Assembly: GCF_000612845.1 (NCBI RefSeq)
Contig: NZ_CCAT010000062.1
Coordinates: forward strand, 207,586 to 271,585
DNA length: 64,000 nt
Direction of reading: 5' to 3'
Source of the DNA: Clostridium ihumii AP5
GTDB taxonomy: Bacteria; Bacillota; Clostridia; Clostridiales; Clostridiaceae
Each line of letters opens with the position of its first letter. Within the stretch, counting starts at the first letter, position 1. The notes under the pieces are model-generated. The model saw only the letters and a program-made list of their open reading frames with translations. It had not been told where the DNA came from and made no database searches. The position numbers and the translations under genes are program-made. Positions 53,045 through 62,684 of this stretch are shown piece after piece.

Positions 53045-54262
53045 TTATCTTTCACTTTCAATGAGATTTTTCATTGTTTCTTTATCTATAGCACCTGGTA
53101 TATATTTACTTATGTATCCCTCTTTATTTATTATAAATGTTGTTGGAAAAGCATTTATTCCGTATTGATATACAAGAGGACCATCATTATCAAATATTAC
53201 TGGGAAAGTATATTTTTCTTTTTTAAGATAGTTTGATATTTCGTCAAGTGTACCCTCTCTTCCTAAATTAGGTGAAGCTACACCAAGAATAACTACATCA
53301 TCATTATTTTCATTGTATTCTTTATATAATTCCTCAATATGAGGCATTTCAGCTCTACATGGTGGACACCAAGTTGCCCAAAAGTTTAAAAATACAGTCT
53401 TACCCTTATATTCGCTTAAAGTATGTTTTTTACCATATTGATCTATTAGTGTAAAATCTATTGGATATATCTTACTTTCATCACTTGAATTTTCAGCTTT
53501 GTCATTTGTAGTATTTTTGTCTTGAGTTTCAGTAGAATTATTAGTTATATTACTGCTTTCATTATTAATAAGCAATTTATCATTTATATTTCTAAAACCA
53601 TTAAAAATCATTATAGCTCCTGCTAATATAATAATAACTCCACTTACCTTTTTTATTTTATCCATATGATGTTTCACTTTGTCAAACTTAGTTAATAATT
53701 TACTATAAAATAGTGACGATATTATAAATGGTAAGATAAATCCCAATGTGTAAATTAGAATAAGTAACTTTGAAGTTAAAGCACTTTCTGAACTAGAAGA
53801 CATTATTAGTACTGATGCTAGAATTGGACCTATACAAGGTGTCCAACCAAAACTAAATGTGAATCCTAGTATAAATGCTGATAAAGAATTAATTTTATCA
53901 GTTTTAAAATTAATTCTTTTTTCTCTATTTAAAATGTTAGATTTTATAATACCAACATAAAATAAACCCATGACAATTATAATAAATCCACCTAAAATCA
54001 TTATAATATCCTTATTAGCATTAAAAAAGGATGTTAGAATATTCATAGATGAACCTAATATAAAGAAAGTAACTGATATACCTAGTGTGAAAAATATAGT
54101 GTTTTTAACAAGTATATTATTTTTAAATTTTGAACTTTTTATATCATCTACACTGCTATTTGCTAACATACTTAAATATATTGGTAGTATTGGAAGGATA
54201 CATGGGGAAAATATTGAAAGTAAGCCTTCAACAAAAACTACAAGTAAATTAATTTTATCCAT
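53045..54262 (-). CDS. CcdA-type membrane thiol transporter fused to a TlpA/ResA-like thioredoxin
   Basis: A 405-residue fusion. Residues 1-225 form the CcdA/DsbD-type six-helix membrane domain (EGLLSIFSPCILPILPIYLSML, FGWTPCIGPILASVL, each with the proline-flanked cysteine that passes electrons). A linker rich in N, S and T leads to an extracytoplasmic thioredoxin domain (about 265-405) with the WCPPC active site (C299, C302) and cis-proline P373 in AFPTTFI. It would carry reducing equivalents from cytosolic thioredoxin to the outer face in one protein, for cytochrome-like or disulfide repair. ATG after AAGAGG. An HxlR regulator gene lies upstream on the same strand. Confidence 0.92.
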   Translation of the reverse strand: MDKINLLVVFVEGLLSIFSPCILPILPIYLSMLANSSVDDIKSSKFKNNILVKNTIFFTLGISVTFFILGSSMNILTSFFNANKDIIMILGGFIIIVMGLFYVGIIKSNILNREKRINFKTDKINSLSAFILGFTFSFGWTPCIGPILASVLIMSSSSESALTSKLLILIYTLGFILPFIISSLFYSKLLTKFDKVKHHMDKIKKVSGVIIILAGAIMIFNGFRNINDKLLINNESSNITNNSTETQDKNTTNDKAENSSDESKIYPIDFTLIDQYGKKHTLSEYKGKTVFLNFWATWCPPCRAEMPHIEELYKEYNENNDDVVILGVASPNLGREGTLDEISNYLKKEKYTFPVIFDNDGPLVYQYGINAFPTTFIINKEGYISKYIPGAIDKETMKNLIESER

Positions 54263-54591
54263 TTGATACCTCTTTTCTGTAAAGTTTCACTATTATATAA
54301 GAAACAATTTTGAATTTGAACCTTTTTAGCTGTAAATATGTTGCCTTCAAAACAAATGTTTATTTAAAAGGAATTCCAAGATAGTCTAATTATTAAGCAT
54401 ATTCAAGTTTTAAATTTAATTCCTAGCCTTGTATGTAAAACTAGTTGACAATTGAAATATGAATGATTTAAAGTTTAACCTTGGATTCCTATGAAAGTTG
54501 TACAAGCTTGTTTCACTATATGATAACTAAAATGAATTTGAAAGTTGATGTCTATATGATTATTGATTATTGAATGACTGCCAGTTATCAA
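54263..54591 (-). other. Gap with a repeat copy before the CcdA gene
   Basis: No gene seen. It includes the repeat copy 54449-54497 and an inverted GAATTTGAACC (near 54313) resembling the end of the same repeat family. Confidence 0.4.
54449..54497 (+). repeat. Dispersed repeat copy
   Basis: Identical at 44 of 49 positions to 50532-50580, ending in the shared GATTCCTATGAAAG. Confidence 0.65.
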
Positions 54592-54930
54592 TTAAATGTG
54601 TTTATCACAATTAAGGTTATCATTGCTCCAACAAATCATCTTCTCCATAATTGGAAGAAGTTTAACACCGGAATTACTCAAATAGTATGTTGATTCCACA
54701 GTGTTGTTGAATAACTTTTTCTCATTAACTACAATTCCGTTTTCAATTAATAATTCTAATTGTTGCTTTAACATTTTTTTACTACAACCATCTATACATT
54801 TTTGTAATTCTCCAAATCTCATTTTTTTATTATTCATTCTCCAAATTATAGCAGCAATCCACTTTTTACCTAGAATATTTGAAAGTGCCTCTATGGGGCA
54901 TTGATATATAATATTATCTGCATTATACAT
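54592..54930 (-). CDS. HxlR family transcriptional regulator
   Basis: A 112-residue winged-helix regulator of the HxlR type, which often senses electrophiles or disulfide stress through a cysteine near the N-terminus: here C11 in CPIEALSNILGKKWIAAIIW. The recognition helix region RFGELQKCIDGCSKKMLKQQLELLIENGIV and the wing ESTYYLSNSGVKLLPIME match the family. It lies 330 bases upstream of the CcdA-thioredoxin gene on the same strand, so it may control that thiol system, though a repeat copy lies between. ATG after AGGAG. Confidence 0.88.
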   Translation of the reverse strand: MYNADNIIYQCPIEALSNILGKKWIAAIIWRMNNKKMRFGELQKCIDGCSKKMLKQQLELLIENGIVVNEKKLFNNTVESTYYLSNSGVKLLPIMEKMICWSNDNLNCDKHI

Positions 54931-55074
54931 ATTTATTTCTCCTAATTATTTATAATCCATAATTATACCTTATTCTATATTTTTTTCAAAGTTAGCATTT
55001 ATGGAAAATATATTATTTTCATCCAAGTTAACTTTAAAGTATTTATAATAATAGTATTTTTATTTAGTCTTTTT

Positions 55075-55103
55075 ATATAGGGTTCCAAGTTCAAATTCAA
55101 ATG
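55075..55103 (+). repeat. Dispersed repeat fragment
   Basis: TATAGGGTTCCAAGTTCAAA matches the inverted copy near 12608-12627 exactly. The gap 54931-55276 holds no gene. Confidence 0.5.
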
Positions 55104-55276
55104 AAAAACTTTTTCTTTACTACTACTATTCTCATTTAATACTTAAATAATTTCATTTTTCAGCTTGTTTTCCTATATTAATTGATAAAGCAACATGCAC
55201 TAATTGTATATTTGTATGAATACTATATCAAATATCATAGCATACAATCAATTAGGTACTTTTTAGTAACCACCAA

Positions 55277-55318
55277 AATAATAAGAACCATATACAAATG
55301 TATACAGTTCTTATTATT
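55277..55318 (-). terminator. Terminator of the second chemoreceptor gene
   Basis: 12-bp stem AATAATAAGAAC/GTTCTTATTATT with an inner palindrome TATACAAATGTATA; minus-strand reading ends in TTTT. Confidence 0.8.
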
Positions 55319-55352
55319 AGTTATTTGATTTCTAATTATTTTATTTATAAAG

Positions 55353-57440
55353 TTAGATTTTAAATTTATCAACAGCTTGGTTTAATTTTTCTGAGATAAT
55401 ATTTAATGATGTAGATAAGTTAGACACTTCTTTTGTCATATTAAATTGATCTTCAGCAGAAGCTGTTACTTCCTCAGCTATAGATGAGGTTTCTTCTACT
55501 CCATCTACAATTTTATTAATAGAATTTATTATATCATCTTTAACATGATTTAATCTTAAAGATTCGTCTAAAGCATCACTTATATCATTAGATAATGTAT
55601 TTATTGAACTTATATTCTTTTTAAATATTTCCTCTGAACTTTCAACGGCACTATTTAAATCTTCTACTACGGATTTTACTTCCTTCATCATAATTACTGA
55701 GTTTTTAGAATTATCTTTAATTTCTTTTATGAAATTATTTATATCATTGGTAGCAAGTTCTGTCTCATTGGATAGTTTTCTTATTTCATCTGCTACTATT
55801 GCAAACCCTTTACCAGCTTCCCCAGCTCTAGCAGCTTCTATAGATGCATTAAGCGCCAATAGATTTGTTTGAGATGATATTGTTTGGATAGCATCTGTAA
55901 AGTTTTGTGCATTATTGGCATTACTAACTATTTTATCTATAATGCTTTCAAACTCTATTAATTTATCAATACTCTCATTTTTCTTTTCCTTTAACCCCTG
56001 CATTTCATCTAAAGCATTTAAACTACTAGTTTTAGTTTCGGTAGAGACACTATTAACTTCATTAATCTTTTTAGAAATGGTTCCTATACTTGTATCTACA
56101 TACCCTAGATTTTCGCTAATATTAGAAGCTTTATCTGCTTGTGTTACAGTTCTTGTAGCTAAATTCTCCATAGCATTAACTACTTCTTCTGTTGTCTTAG
56201 ATGAGTTTGTAGATAGTTTTGTTAAATTTAAAGATCTCTCCTCTAAGTTTAGAGTTAAATCTTTTATATCCCCTATAATAGAACACATATCATCTTTTAA
56301 TTTTTTTGTAGATTTAATTAATAATGATGTTTCATCGTTTCTATTTGCTATATTTCCATCTAATTCTACACTTAAGTCACCAGAAGCAATTTCATTTAGA
56401 ACTTCTGATGTTTTAATTATAGGATTTGTTATTTTATATGCTATTATTACTAAAGCTATAAAGGCAACTCCTATAGTTAACAATGCTAAAAATATTATAA
56501 CTTTATTAATTGTTTTTATTATTCCATATAAAGAATCTTCTTTAATAAAACTTACTAAAGTCCTATCCAATCCATCTATTTTATTACTTTGAACAATATA
56601 TTTAATCTTATCTAGTTCTGTAGTAAATGTTGAGCTATCTTTTTCTAATGCACTATCGAGATTTTTTATATTTAAATCTTTTATGGATTTAGAGGTGTTT
56701 TCTTCACTTGAATCTGCTAATATTACTCCATTTTTATCAAGTAACAGATACTTTTCACTTTCATCATTCTTCATACTTGATAAAATTTGAGAAATTCTAT
56801 TGTCATAAACATCAATTCCTATAACACCAATAATCTCACCTTTTGAATTTTTAACAGCAGTAGTATTACTTACAACAAATTTATTTTCAAAATCTATGTA
56901 TGGATCACTTATGTTAATTTTATCTGGATTTGCAACAGCATTTGTATACCATTCTCTGACTCTTGGATCATATTTTGAACTTATTGAAGTTTCCGGCCAT
57001 TGAACATAGCCACCATCTTTAGTTGCTAAATAGACATATTGAGTACCAGAATAAGTTTCTCCATATTTTTTGAAAATTTCATACAATTCTGTTTCTAATC
57101 CTCCATTTTTAGAAGGGGTCATTGGAACTTTTTCTTCTGTTCTATTCATATAAGAAGTTATAGTTCCGGTAAGATTTGTAACTTTATCATTTTTAGATAA
57201 AAGCATTATATCGTTTTCAAGAGATTTTTGAAAATTAATTAAATTTAACTGAAGAATATTTCTTTGATTATTTAATTTTTCTATGTTTTCTTCTTTTAAT
57301 ATACTTTTTATACTTATATTTAGTCCTAAGCTTATAACAACTGACATTCCAATTAATATAACTAAAACACTTGATATTAATCTTGTTTGAATACCTTTTC
57401 TAAACTTGAAATAATTTAAGTTTAAGCCAAAAACACGCAT
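55353..57440 (-). CDS. Methyl-accepting chemotaxis protein with amino-acid-type dCache sensor
   Basis: A 695-residue chemoreceptor: TM1 (about 21-43), dCache domain (about 45-305), TM2 (about 312-335), HAMP and signalling domain with tip [32 protein letters not shown]. The sensor carries the dCache_1AA amino-acid signature: Y157, R162, W164 (YDPRVREWY), Y181, D183 (DPYID) and D210 (VIGID), with spacings that match those of PctA-type receptors to within one residue. It should therefore bind an alpha-amino acid. No chemotaxis kinase genes adjoin. ATG after AGGAGG. Confidence 0.93.
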   Translation of the reverse strand: MRVFGLNLNYFKFRKGIQTRLISSVLVILIGMSVVISLGLNISIKSILKEENIEKLNNQRNILQLNLINFQKSLENDIMLLSKNDKVTNLTGTITSYMNRTEEKVPMTPSKNGGLETELYEIFKKYGETYSGTQYVYLATKDGGYVQWPETSISSKYDPRVREWYTNAVANPDKINISDPYIDFENKFVVSNTTAVKNSKGEIIGVIGIDVYDNRISQILSSMKNDESEKYLLLDKNGVILADSSEENTSKSIKDLNIKNLDSALEKDSSTFTTELDKIKYIVQSNKIDGLDRTLVSFIKEDSLYGIIKTINKVIIFLALLTIGVAFIALVIIAYKITNPIIKTSEVLNEIASGDLSVELDGNIANRNDETSLLIKSTKKLKDDMCSIIGDIKDLTLNLEERSLNLTKLSTNSSKTTEEVVNAMENLATRTVTQADKASNISENLGYVDTSIGTISKKINEVNSVSTETKTSSLNALDEMQGLKEKKNESIDKLIEFESIIDKIVSNANNAQNFTDAIQTISSQTNLLALNASIEAARAGEAGKGFAIVADEIRKLSNETELATNDINNFIKEIKDNSKNSVIMMKEVKSVVEDLNSAVESSEEIFKKNISSINTLSNDISDALDESLRLNHVKDDIINSINKIVDGVEETSSIAEEVTASAEDQFNMTKEVSNLSTSLNIISEKLNQAVDKFKI

Positions 57441-57642
57441 ATACTATATTTCCTCCTAATTAATTAATAATATTTAAATTTTCTGCATTTATAAATAAGA
57501 TTTTATAAATATATAAAACTTACTATTAGTAATCGAAGAAAAATATAAAAACTTTATAATTTAACTAATAAATTGAAATTATTGTTGAATTTTGTATATA
57601 ATATAAACATTGACAAAATAAATTCTAACATTAAGTAAAAAA

Positions 57643-57660
57643 AGCATGTTTTCACATGCT
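57643..57660 (-). terminator. Terminator of the methyltransferase-kinase operon
   Basis: 7-bp stem AGCATGT/ACATGCT with a 4-base loop; on the minus strand it is followed by TTTTTTT. Between it and the chemoreceptor start (57441-57642) nothing else is recognised. Confidence 0.8.
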
Positions 57661-57748
57661 CTCTTATATATATTTAAACTACTAATTAAATTTTCAAGAA
57701 TAAATCATATTTTATTAATGTATAGCAATTAATTTTTTCTTAAAAAAG

Positions 57749-58360
57749 TTAAAATTCACATATAATAAAATCTGCATTTTCTTTTGGAGAGCATTCTGAA
57801 AAATATATTTTTTCAGCTGGAAAATATCTTCTTTTGTATTTAGATTTAATAGCATTCTCATTACCTATATAGACATCTCTTTTTAAAACCCTCTTTAATC
57901 TAATTTCTTGTGGTACATCTATAAAAATCATAAAATCGAAGTATTCCTTTATAATAGGTCTTTGTAAAAATACACCTTCTATTATTAGAATTTCTCCCTG
58001 CTTTAAAGATAGAAATTTTTTATTATAGTTGTCATTTTCTTTATTATAAATTTCTATTGTATTTTCAAATTCATTATTTAACTTAATAGGCTTTAATATT
58101 TCTTCTAGTAAATAATCATATCTCCATTGAAGATTATAGAAGCAATACCATTCTTCATTTGAATCGTTATATCGAACATTTCTAGGTGTTATAAAATCAT
58201 CGATATGAAGTATACTGCACTTATAGCCCTTTTGATTTAAGTTCAATTTTAATGATTTCACAAAAGTAGTTTTGCCAGCACCTGTTCCACCATCTACACC
58301 AATTACATATATTTTATTAGAAAAATCTTCATTTAAAATTTTGTGTAATATTTTATCCAT
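57749..58360 (-). CDS. Uridine-kinase-like P-loop kinase
   Basis: A 203-residue kinase of the uridine kinase/phosphoribulokinase fold. Walker A GVDGGTGAGKTTF lies near residues 21-33, the acceptor site ILHIDDFITPRNVRY at 52-66 and EGVFLQRP at about 129-136; the lid has RLKRVLKRD. Sequence outside the P-loop is divergent, so the phosphate acceptor (nucleoside, pantothenate-like or sugar) is unknown. ATG at 58360 is chosen; the in-frame ATG at 58372 lies directly on the ribosome binding site. It follows the methyltransferase gene by about 30 bases. Confidence 0.82.
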   Translation of the reverse strand: MDKILHKILNEDFSNKIYVIGVDGGTGAGKTTFVKSLKLNLNQKGYKCSILHIDDFITPRNVRYNDSNEEWYCFYNLQWRYDYLLEEILKPIKLNNEFENTIEIYNKENDNYNKKFLSLKQGEILIIEGVFLQRPIIKEYFDFMIFIDVPQEIRLKRVLKRDVYIGNENAIKSKYKRRYFPAEKIYFSECSPKENADFIICEF

Positions 58361-58392
58361 TACATAATACATCCTATCAATATTATAGGAAT

Positions 58393-59175
58393 TTAATATT
58401 TTTTTGCTGAAATATATATTACAGGCATTTCAAAAACTAAATTATCTTCATCATAAAAATTTTCAAGTGCATCATAAATATCACTTTTAAAAGAATGAAA
58501 TTTTTCAAGGCCTAAATTTGAAACTGCATCTATTATGTTTCTAAATGCATTAGAGTTCATTTCATTCCACCAATCATCTTTTGTTTTATAGATAACCTTC
58601 TCTAAACACTGAATAATTTCTATACTTGTAAATCCTACAGAATTTAATAAATCATTATAATTTGCTACTTTTTTAATATTATTTTTAACATGTAAATATT
58701 TGTTAACAATAGCATTTAACCATTGTTGATTTAATTGAATTCCCCAAATACTTATATTAAGTTTACCATTGTTTTTTAAAATTCTAAAAATTTCATTTAA
58801 ATTATTTTCATTTACTTCAATACTAAAACCACATAATACATTATCAAAATAATTATTTGGAAATGTTAAATTATTTATATTCATATTTATAAGTTCTACA
58901 TTATTAAATTTGTTATTTTTAATATCTTTATATGTTTCCTTTATCATTTCATTTGAAATATCAATTCCAATGACCTTTCCATTAACACCAACTTTTCTTA
59001 TGGCCGGAAACAAACTAGCACCTCTTCCAAAACCAATATCTAATATTATTGAATTTAATTTTATGTCTGAAAAAGAAACTAACTTTTCACCAAATCTATT
59101 CCAATAATCATTACCTGATTTACTAAAACTTGTAGCTACTTTGTCCCAAATTAAAGTTGAATTTGTTTTACTCAT
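58393..59175 (-). CDS. Class I SAM-dependent methyltransferase
   Basis: A 260-residue small-molecule-type methyltransferase. Motif I is LDIGFGRGASLFPAI, the acidic end of strand 2 is VIGIDISNEM, motif post-I NNYFDNVLCGFSIE and IFRILKNNGKLNISIWG complete a Methyltransf_11/25 fold. The C-terminal 90 residues form a helical substrate cap. Its substrate is unknown. ATG after GAAAGGA; it is 14 bases after the exported-protein gene and upstream of the kinase gene, so the three are probably one operon. Confidence 0.88.
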   Translation of the reverse strand: MSKTNSTLIWDKVATSFSKSGNDYWNRFGEKLVSFSDIKLNSIILDIGFGRGASLFPAIRKVGVNGKVIGIDISNEMIKETYKDIKNNKFNNVELINMNINNLTFPNNYFDNVLCGFSIEVNENNLNEIFRILKNNGKLNISIWGIQLNQQWLNAIVNKYLHVKNNIKKVANYNDLLNSVGFTSIEIIQCLEKVIYKTKDDWWNEMNSNAFRNIIDAVSNLGLEKFHSFKSDIYDALENFYDEDNLVFEMPVIYISAKKY

Positions 59176-59189
59176 AATAAAAATCCTTT

Positions 59190-59687
59190 CTATGAATCTA
59201 TTGAAATTGGCTTAACATCTTTTGAATATTTAAGTTTTAATTTAAGCTTCCCTTTTGCGTTCTTACCTACAATTTTAATTCTACTAGTGCCCTTCTTTAT
59301 GTTTATATCTTTACTTCCAGAAGCACTTTGCTCTAAAATTGTACTAACTTCTTTTTGTGGTGATATAATTACAACTTTAAAATCACCTTTTGAAATTTTG
59401 GAGTCATAATTTATAGTTAAAACTGCATCTTTTTCTGCTTCAATTTTCCATCGTGTATCCATACCAGTAAAGTTAAACTTTATATTAGTTGTATTTTTCT
59501 TATTTTCACCACGTTCACTTAAATAAGAATAACTATCATAATCTAAAGCTATCTTGCTATCATCATCATATATAAGTAATTTATCATTAGATGAAAAATT
59601 CATTCCTGTACTTAAATTGTATCTAATAAGTAAAAATAGAAGTACAATTCCTAAAATTACTATAATAAATTTTATAAACTTTTTCAT
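59190..59687 (-). CDS. Single-pass exported protein with beta-rich domain, unrecognised
   Basis: A 165-residue protein anchored by an N-terminal helix (about 5-22), with the rest outside the cell. The ectodomain is rich in alternating strands (NIKFNFTGMDTRWKIEAEKD..., DFKVVIISPQ, SRIKIVGKNAKGKLKLKL), suggesting an immunoglobulin- or CBM-like beta sandwich; the final KLKLKLKYSKDVK is very basic. No family recognised. Start is ATG after TGGAGG. Confidence 0.65.
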   Translation of the reverse strand: MKKFIKFIIVILGIVLLFLLIRYNLSTGMNFSSNDKLLIYDDDSKIALDYDSYSYLSERGENKKNTTNIKFNFTGMDTRWKIEAEKDAVLTINYDSKISKGDFKVVIISPQKEVSTILEQSASGSKDINIKKGTSRIKIVGKNAKGKLKLKLKYSKDVKPISIDS

Positions 59688-59839
59688 TTAAATCCTCCAG
59701 TTATAAAGTTAATATACTAAATTTTATTACTACAACAATACAATTTAGAACAAGTTAATGTTGAATTCATTTATTTTAATTTTTTAAACTTTAGTAATTT
59801 TTCTAAAAAACAAATGAAGCTTGTAAAACTAAAAAGTTA

Positions 59840-60382
59840 CTATGATTTTAATTTAAATTGATTTTTTATAAATATATAATAATCTTTCCTTAGAGCCTTT
59901 TCATCTAAATCATTTAACTTTTTTAAATTTCGTAATGCAGCTATTAGGATTATAATTTCAGCTATACTTATATATACATCTTTCATATCAAAAGTAAAAA
60001 ATCCATGTATTTTTATATAATCCAGGCTACCATTCCAAAATATTTTATCTATAATTGAACATATTGCACCTGAAAAAAAGAAAACTCCAAATAGATTACT
60101 AAATAGATTTTCTTTATAACGATAGTTGTAATACATATAAATTGAATACGATACCAATAAAATAAGAACAACCAACAGTGTAGAAAAAATCTTACTCATA
60201 TCTAAATTTAATAAAGAATTAATGTAGGAATATTTAGAATTCAACGTTGGTGAAAAAGATATTAAATCTTTTATTAGTGGTTTGCTCATATTATAATAAT
60301 TTTTAACTATAAGTTTAATAACTTGATCTAAAACTATTAATATAAATGTTAACATAATGTATTTCATATTTTTCTTTTTCAT
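59840..60382 (-). CDS. Divergent signal-peptidase-II-like (LspA-like) membrane protein
   Basis: A 180-residue protein with four hydrophobic helices in the LspA arrangement. DQVIKLIVKN near 19-28 corresponds to the N-terminal DQxxK box; GAICSIIDKIFWNGSLDYI near 105-123 to the GGxxGNxxDR box with the first catalytic aspartate; FTFDMKDVYISIAEI near 129-143 to the FNxAD box with the second. The substitutions (SIIDK for GNLID R and M for A before the last D) mark it as a paralogue, perhaps with a special substrate, not the main lipoprotein peptidase. ATG after AAGGAGG. Confidence 0.7.
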   Translation of the reverse strand: MKKKNMKYIMLTFILIVLDQVIKLIVKNYYNMSKPLIKDLISFSPTLNSKYSYINSLLNLDMSKIFSTLLVVLILLVSYSIYMYYNYRYKENLFSNLFGVFFFSGAICSIIDKIFWNGSLDYIKIHGFFTFDMKDVYISIAEIIILIAALRNLKKLNDLDEKALRKDYYIFIKNQFKLKS

Positions 60383-60537
60383 AAATCCTCCTTAAAGGTG
60401 TTTTTGTATATTTTAACATAATATGCAAATATATAAAATTTAAATTTTATATATTTTACTTATTAAAATTTTATATACAATTTTTATAAAATGGTATATT
60501 ATTAAATTATAAAATTTGTCATATAAGGAGAATAGTT

Positions 60538-60933
60538 GTGGAAAGTTGTTTGAATTTATCTTCTTATAAAGATGTAGAAGATTATAAAAATGATATAGAT
60601 AATGCAATTCAAGATATTTTAAATAGAAATGAGAGATTAACATTTGCTTCAGTAGTTAAGAATGTAGATATAACTCCTATTACTATAAGTAAGTATCCAG
60701 AACTTAGAATGTACATATTAGAAAATATAAAACTAAAAAAAGAAATAAAAGTTATAGATGATAAAATAAATAGAGCTACAAGTAAAATACTTAATTCCAA
60801 AGAAAACTTAACTTTTATGGGGTTAGTTAAAAGATGTAGGTTTTCTTTAGAACTTGTTTATAAAAATCCATATATAAAAGAAAGTTTACTTAAAGTTTTA
60901 AAAGAAAATACAATTAGGACATCTAACTCCTAA
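60538..60933 (+). CDS. Protein with two tandem DUF6262-like DNA-binding modules
   Basis: A 131-residue protein made of two similar units of about 45 residues: AIQDILNRNERLTFASVVKN...YPELRMYIL (about 23-61) and ATSKILNSKENLTFMGLVKR...NPYIKESLL (about 80-118). Each resembles the helix-turn-helix unit of DUF6262/TnpC-like proteins that accompany some transposons. No transposase adjoins. Start is GTG after AAGGAG. The last codons form one arm of a strong terminator. Confidence 0.6.
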   Translation: MESCLNLSSYKDVEDYKNDIDNAIQDILNRNERLTFASVVKNVDITPITISKYPELRMYILENIKLKKEIKVIDDKINRATSKILNSKENLTFMGLVKRCRFSLELVYKNPYIKESLLKVLKENTIRTSNS

Positions 60934-60947
60934 TTGTATTTTCTTTT
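60900..60947. terminator. Bidirectional terminator with a 20-bp perfect stem
   Basis: AAAAGAAAATACAATTAGGA (60900-60919) and its complement (60928-60947), shared by two convergent genes and overlapping the end of one. Confidence 0.9.
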
Positions 60948-60951
60948 AAAA

Positions 60952-61335
60952 CTAATAATCAAAATAATATGAGTTTAATAAATAGGAACTTTTATATTTT
61001 ATTGCATATTCTTTTAAAACGTTCTTTACTTTATATAATTCAATTTCATCATTAACATACTTCTCAAGATACATTAAGAAAACGTTTTTATCCTCTTTGG
61101 AGGCATTTTTTTTAAAGTACCCCCATATATGTTGTAATGTGTTTATGGACTGACTTTTTACAGGCTCTAGTTTACAAATAGAATCTATTTCAGCTGTGAA
61201 CATATCATATGTATACATGTTTAATCCAATGTTTTTACTTATATCCTTATATTTTTTATAGGATCTTTCCATAACAACATATTTATATTTTGCCCAAGTA
61301 ATATCTATATTTTTCCTAGAAACATTTTCATTCAA
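60952..61335 (-). CDS. DUF1722 (YbgA-like) protein
   Basis: A 127-residue soluble helical protein. Family features: WAKYKYVVMERSYKKYKDI near the start, the NTLQHIWGYFKKNASKEDKNVFLMYLEKY core, and a final SSYLLNSYYFDY where longer members have YLxxQxYFxPYP. YbgA/DUF1722 proteins occur alone or fused to DUF523 and near photolyases; function is not established. The start is TTG at 61335 after AAGGAGG; the longer in-frame TTG at 61368 would begin before the ribosome binding site. Confidence 0.78.
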   Translation of the reverse strand: MNENVSRKNIDITWAKYKYVVMERSYKKYKDISKNIGLNMYTYDMFTAEIDSICKLEPVKSQSINTLQHIWGYFKKNASKEDKNVFLMYLEKYVNDEIELYKVKNVLKEYAIKYKSSYLLNSYYFDY

Positions 61336-61511
61336 GATTAAAACCTCCTTAAAAATACATTGTTTCAATTTAAAATATTTTACATATTATGTTATAGGGG
61401 TTAATTTATACTTATAAGTTAAATACAAGTTAACTTAAAAACATAAACTATATTAGAGTTAACTGTATTTAGTAAACTCTTTTACGTTAATTATTGTGTA
61501 TGGAGGAACTT

Positions 61512-61895
61512 ATGTTTTTAACTATGATTTGTGATATTAAAAACTCAAGACATATAGATAATAGAGAATTTGTTCAGATGGAGATTATAAGCACATTGAA
61601 AAAATGTAATAGTATTTTTGAGAAATATATAGTTTCACCATTTATAATAACTCTAGGTGATGAGTGGCAAGGTCTTTTAATAGAAAACACACCTTATTTA
61701 GATATAATCTCATTTCTTGAACAGTCTTTACCACAAAACATTAAATTTTATACCGGAATAGGTATTGGTGCTATAACCATTCATAATTTTGAATTAACAG
61801 TAAATCAATTAGATGGTCCATCATTTTATCTTGCAAGGAAAGCTATAAAATACGCTAAAAAGAATAATTGTTCATTAATTATTATGAAAGAATAG
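61512..61895 (+). CDS. Short SatD-like protein
   Basis: A 127-residue protein covering only the SatD core: N-terminal MICDIKNSRHI (dxxxSR motif), the ITLGDEWQGLL motif and IGIGAITI, then DGPSFYLARKAIKYA. It lacks the C-terminal helix-turn-helix part of the full-length relative encoded at 62674 (GTLGDEWQ in the same place). The ATG at 61512 is preferred (GGAGGA five bases before) over a TTG at 61494. Its 3' end overlaps the convergent DUF3307 gene by 21 bases, with no terminator between. Confidence 0.75.
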   Translation: MFLTMICDIKNSRHIDNREFVQMEIISTLKKCNSIFEKYIVSPFIITLGDEWQGLLIENTPYLDIISFLEQSLPQNIKFYTGIGIGAITIHNFELTVNQLDGPSFYLARKAIKYAKKNNCSLIIMKE

Positions 61896-62684
61896 TTTAC
61901 GTATAATTAGCCCCCCTATTAACGCAGTTATAAAACTAATAAAAGTACCTATAATAAAATACTCTGCAAAACTTTCATTTTCCAACTTTTTAAATCGTGC
62001 TATAGATTTTGTAGCTAAAACAAAACCTATTAAAGAGGGTTGATCTATAAATATTATAATCATTATAAATATTCGCTCTAATTTCCCTATTATAAGTCCA
62101 CCATGTTCTGCGCCATTATTATTATTTGTATTAGGAATATAAATATTGTTTTTATATAGAAACTTGTACCTTTTAGTGTTTAAAGAGCTTATAAACATTT
62201 TTATAAAAATACCAGTAAAGCTTGTACATATTAAAACTATTAAAATTGAAAGTAATACTTTATTATTCCAATTTAACATTGACTTAAAATTAATTATATT
62301 ATTGAAATTAATATTAGGACAAAAAATAACTATAACAATTATATGAAAAATTTGATCCAGTACAAATACAATTACACTACTTTTAAGCCAAGAATACTTA
62401 ATTATAAATAATGATTTTAGTAAATCTATAATAAAATGAAAAATTGAAATTAGTAGTATACTTATATAATAATTCACTATGGACATTTTAGATAATAAAG
62501 AAAAAATCCAAAGCAATAAAAACATACCTAAGCAATGCAAAATACTATGAATAGTATTTCCCTTTAATATAGATATTTTATTATTATCCTTTGGAAATCT
62601 TAGATTTATTATGTATTCATTTTGTAGTGTAAAGTCAAAAATACAATGAGAAATTAAAAATATTAACAATACGCTAAAATACAT
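61875..62684 (-). CDS. DUF3307 family membrane protein
   Basis: A 269-residue membrane protein with six to eight helices. The N-terminal region (FLISHCIFDFTLQNEYIINLRFPKDN...HSILHCLGMFLL...IISIFHFIIDLLKSLF) has the paired histidines and aspartates of DUF3307, possibly metal-binding within the membrane. The C-terminal half (GLIIGKLERIFIMIIIFIDQPSLIGFVLATKSIARF) also matches longer family members. It overlaps the end of the SatD gene by 11 bases, as DUF3307 and SatD genes often do. Function unknown. Confidence 0.75.
   Translation of the reverse strand: MYFSVLLIFLISHCIFDFTLQNEYIINLRFPKDNNKISILKGNTIHSILHCLGMFLLLWIFSLLSKMSIVNYYISILLISIFHFIIDLLKSLFIIKYSWLKSSVIVFVLDQIFHIIVIVIFCPNINFNNIINFKSMLNWNNKVLLSILIVLICTSFTGIFIKMFISSLNTKRYKFLYKNNIYIPNTNNNNGAEHGGLIIGKLERIFIMIIIFIDQPSLIGFVLATKSIARFKKLENESFAEYFIIGTFISFITALIGGLIIRKLFFHNN

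Noticed and set aside
54445..54470. TTGACAATTGAAATAT as a promoter
   Set aside because: It is part of the dispersed repeat, has no proper -10 at 17 bp and no gene follows on that strand.
55915..56592. 225-codon frame antisense to the second chemoreceptor gene
   Set aside because: It overlaps a clear chemoreceptor signalling domain, has no ribosome binding site and its product is serine/leucine-rich without family features.
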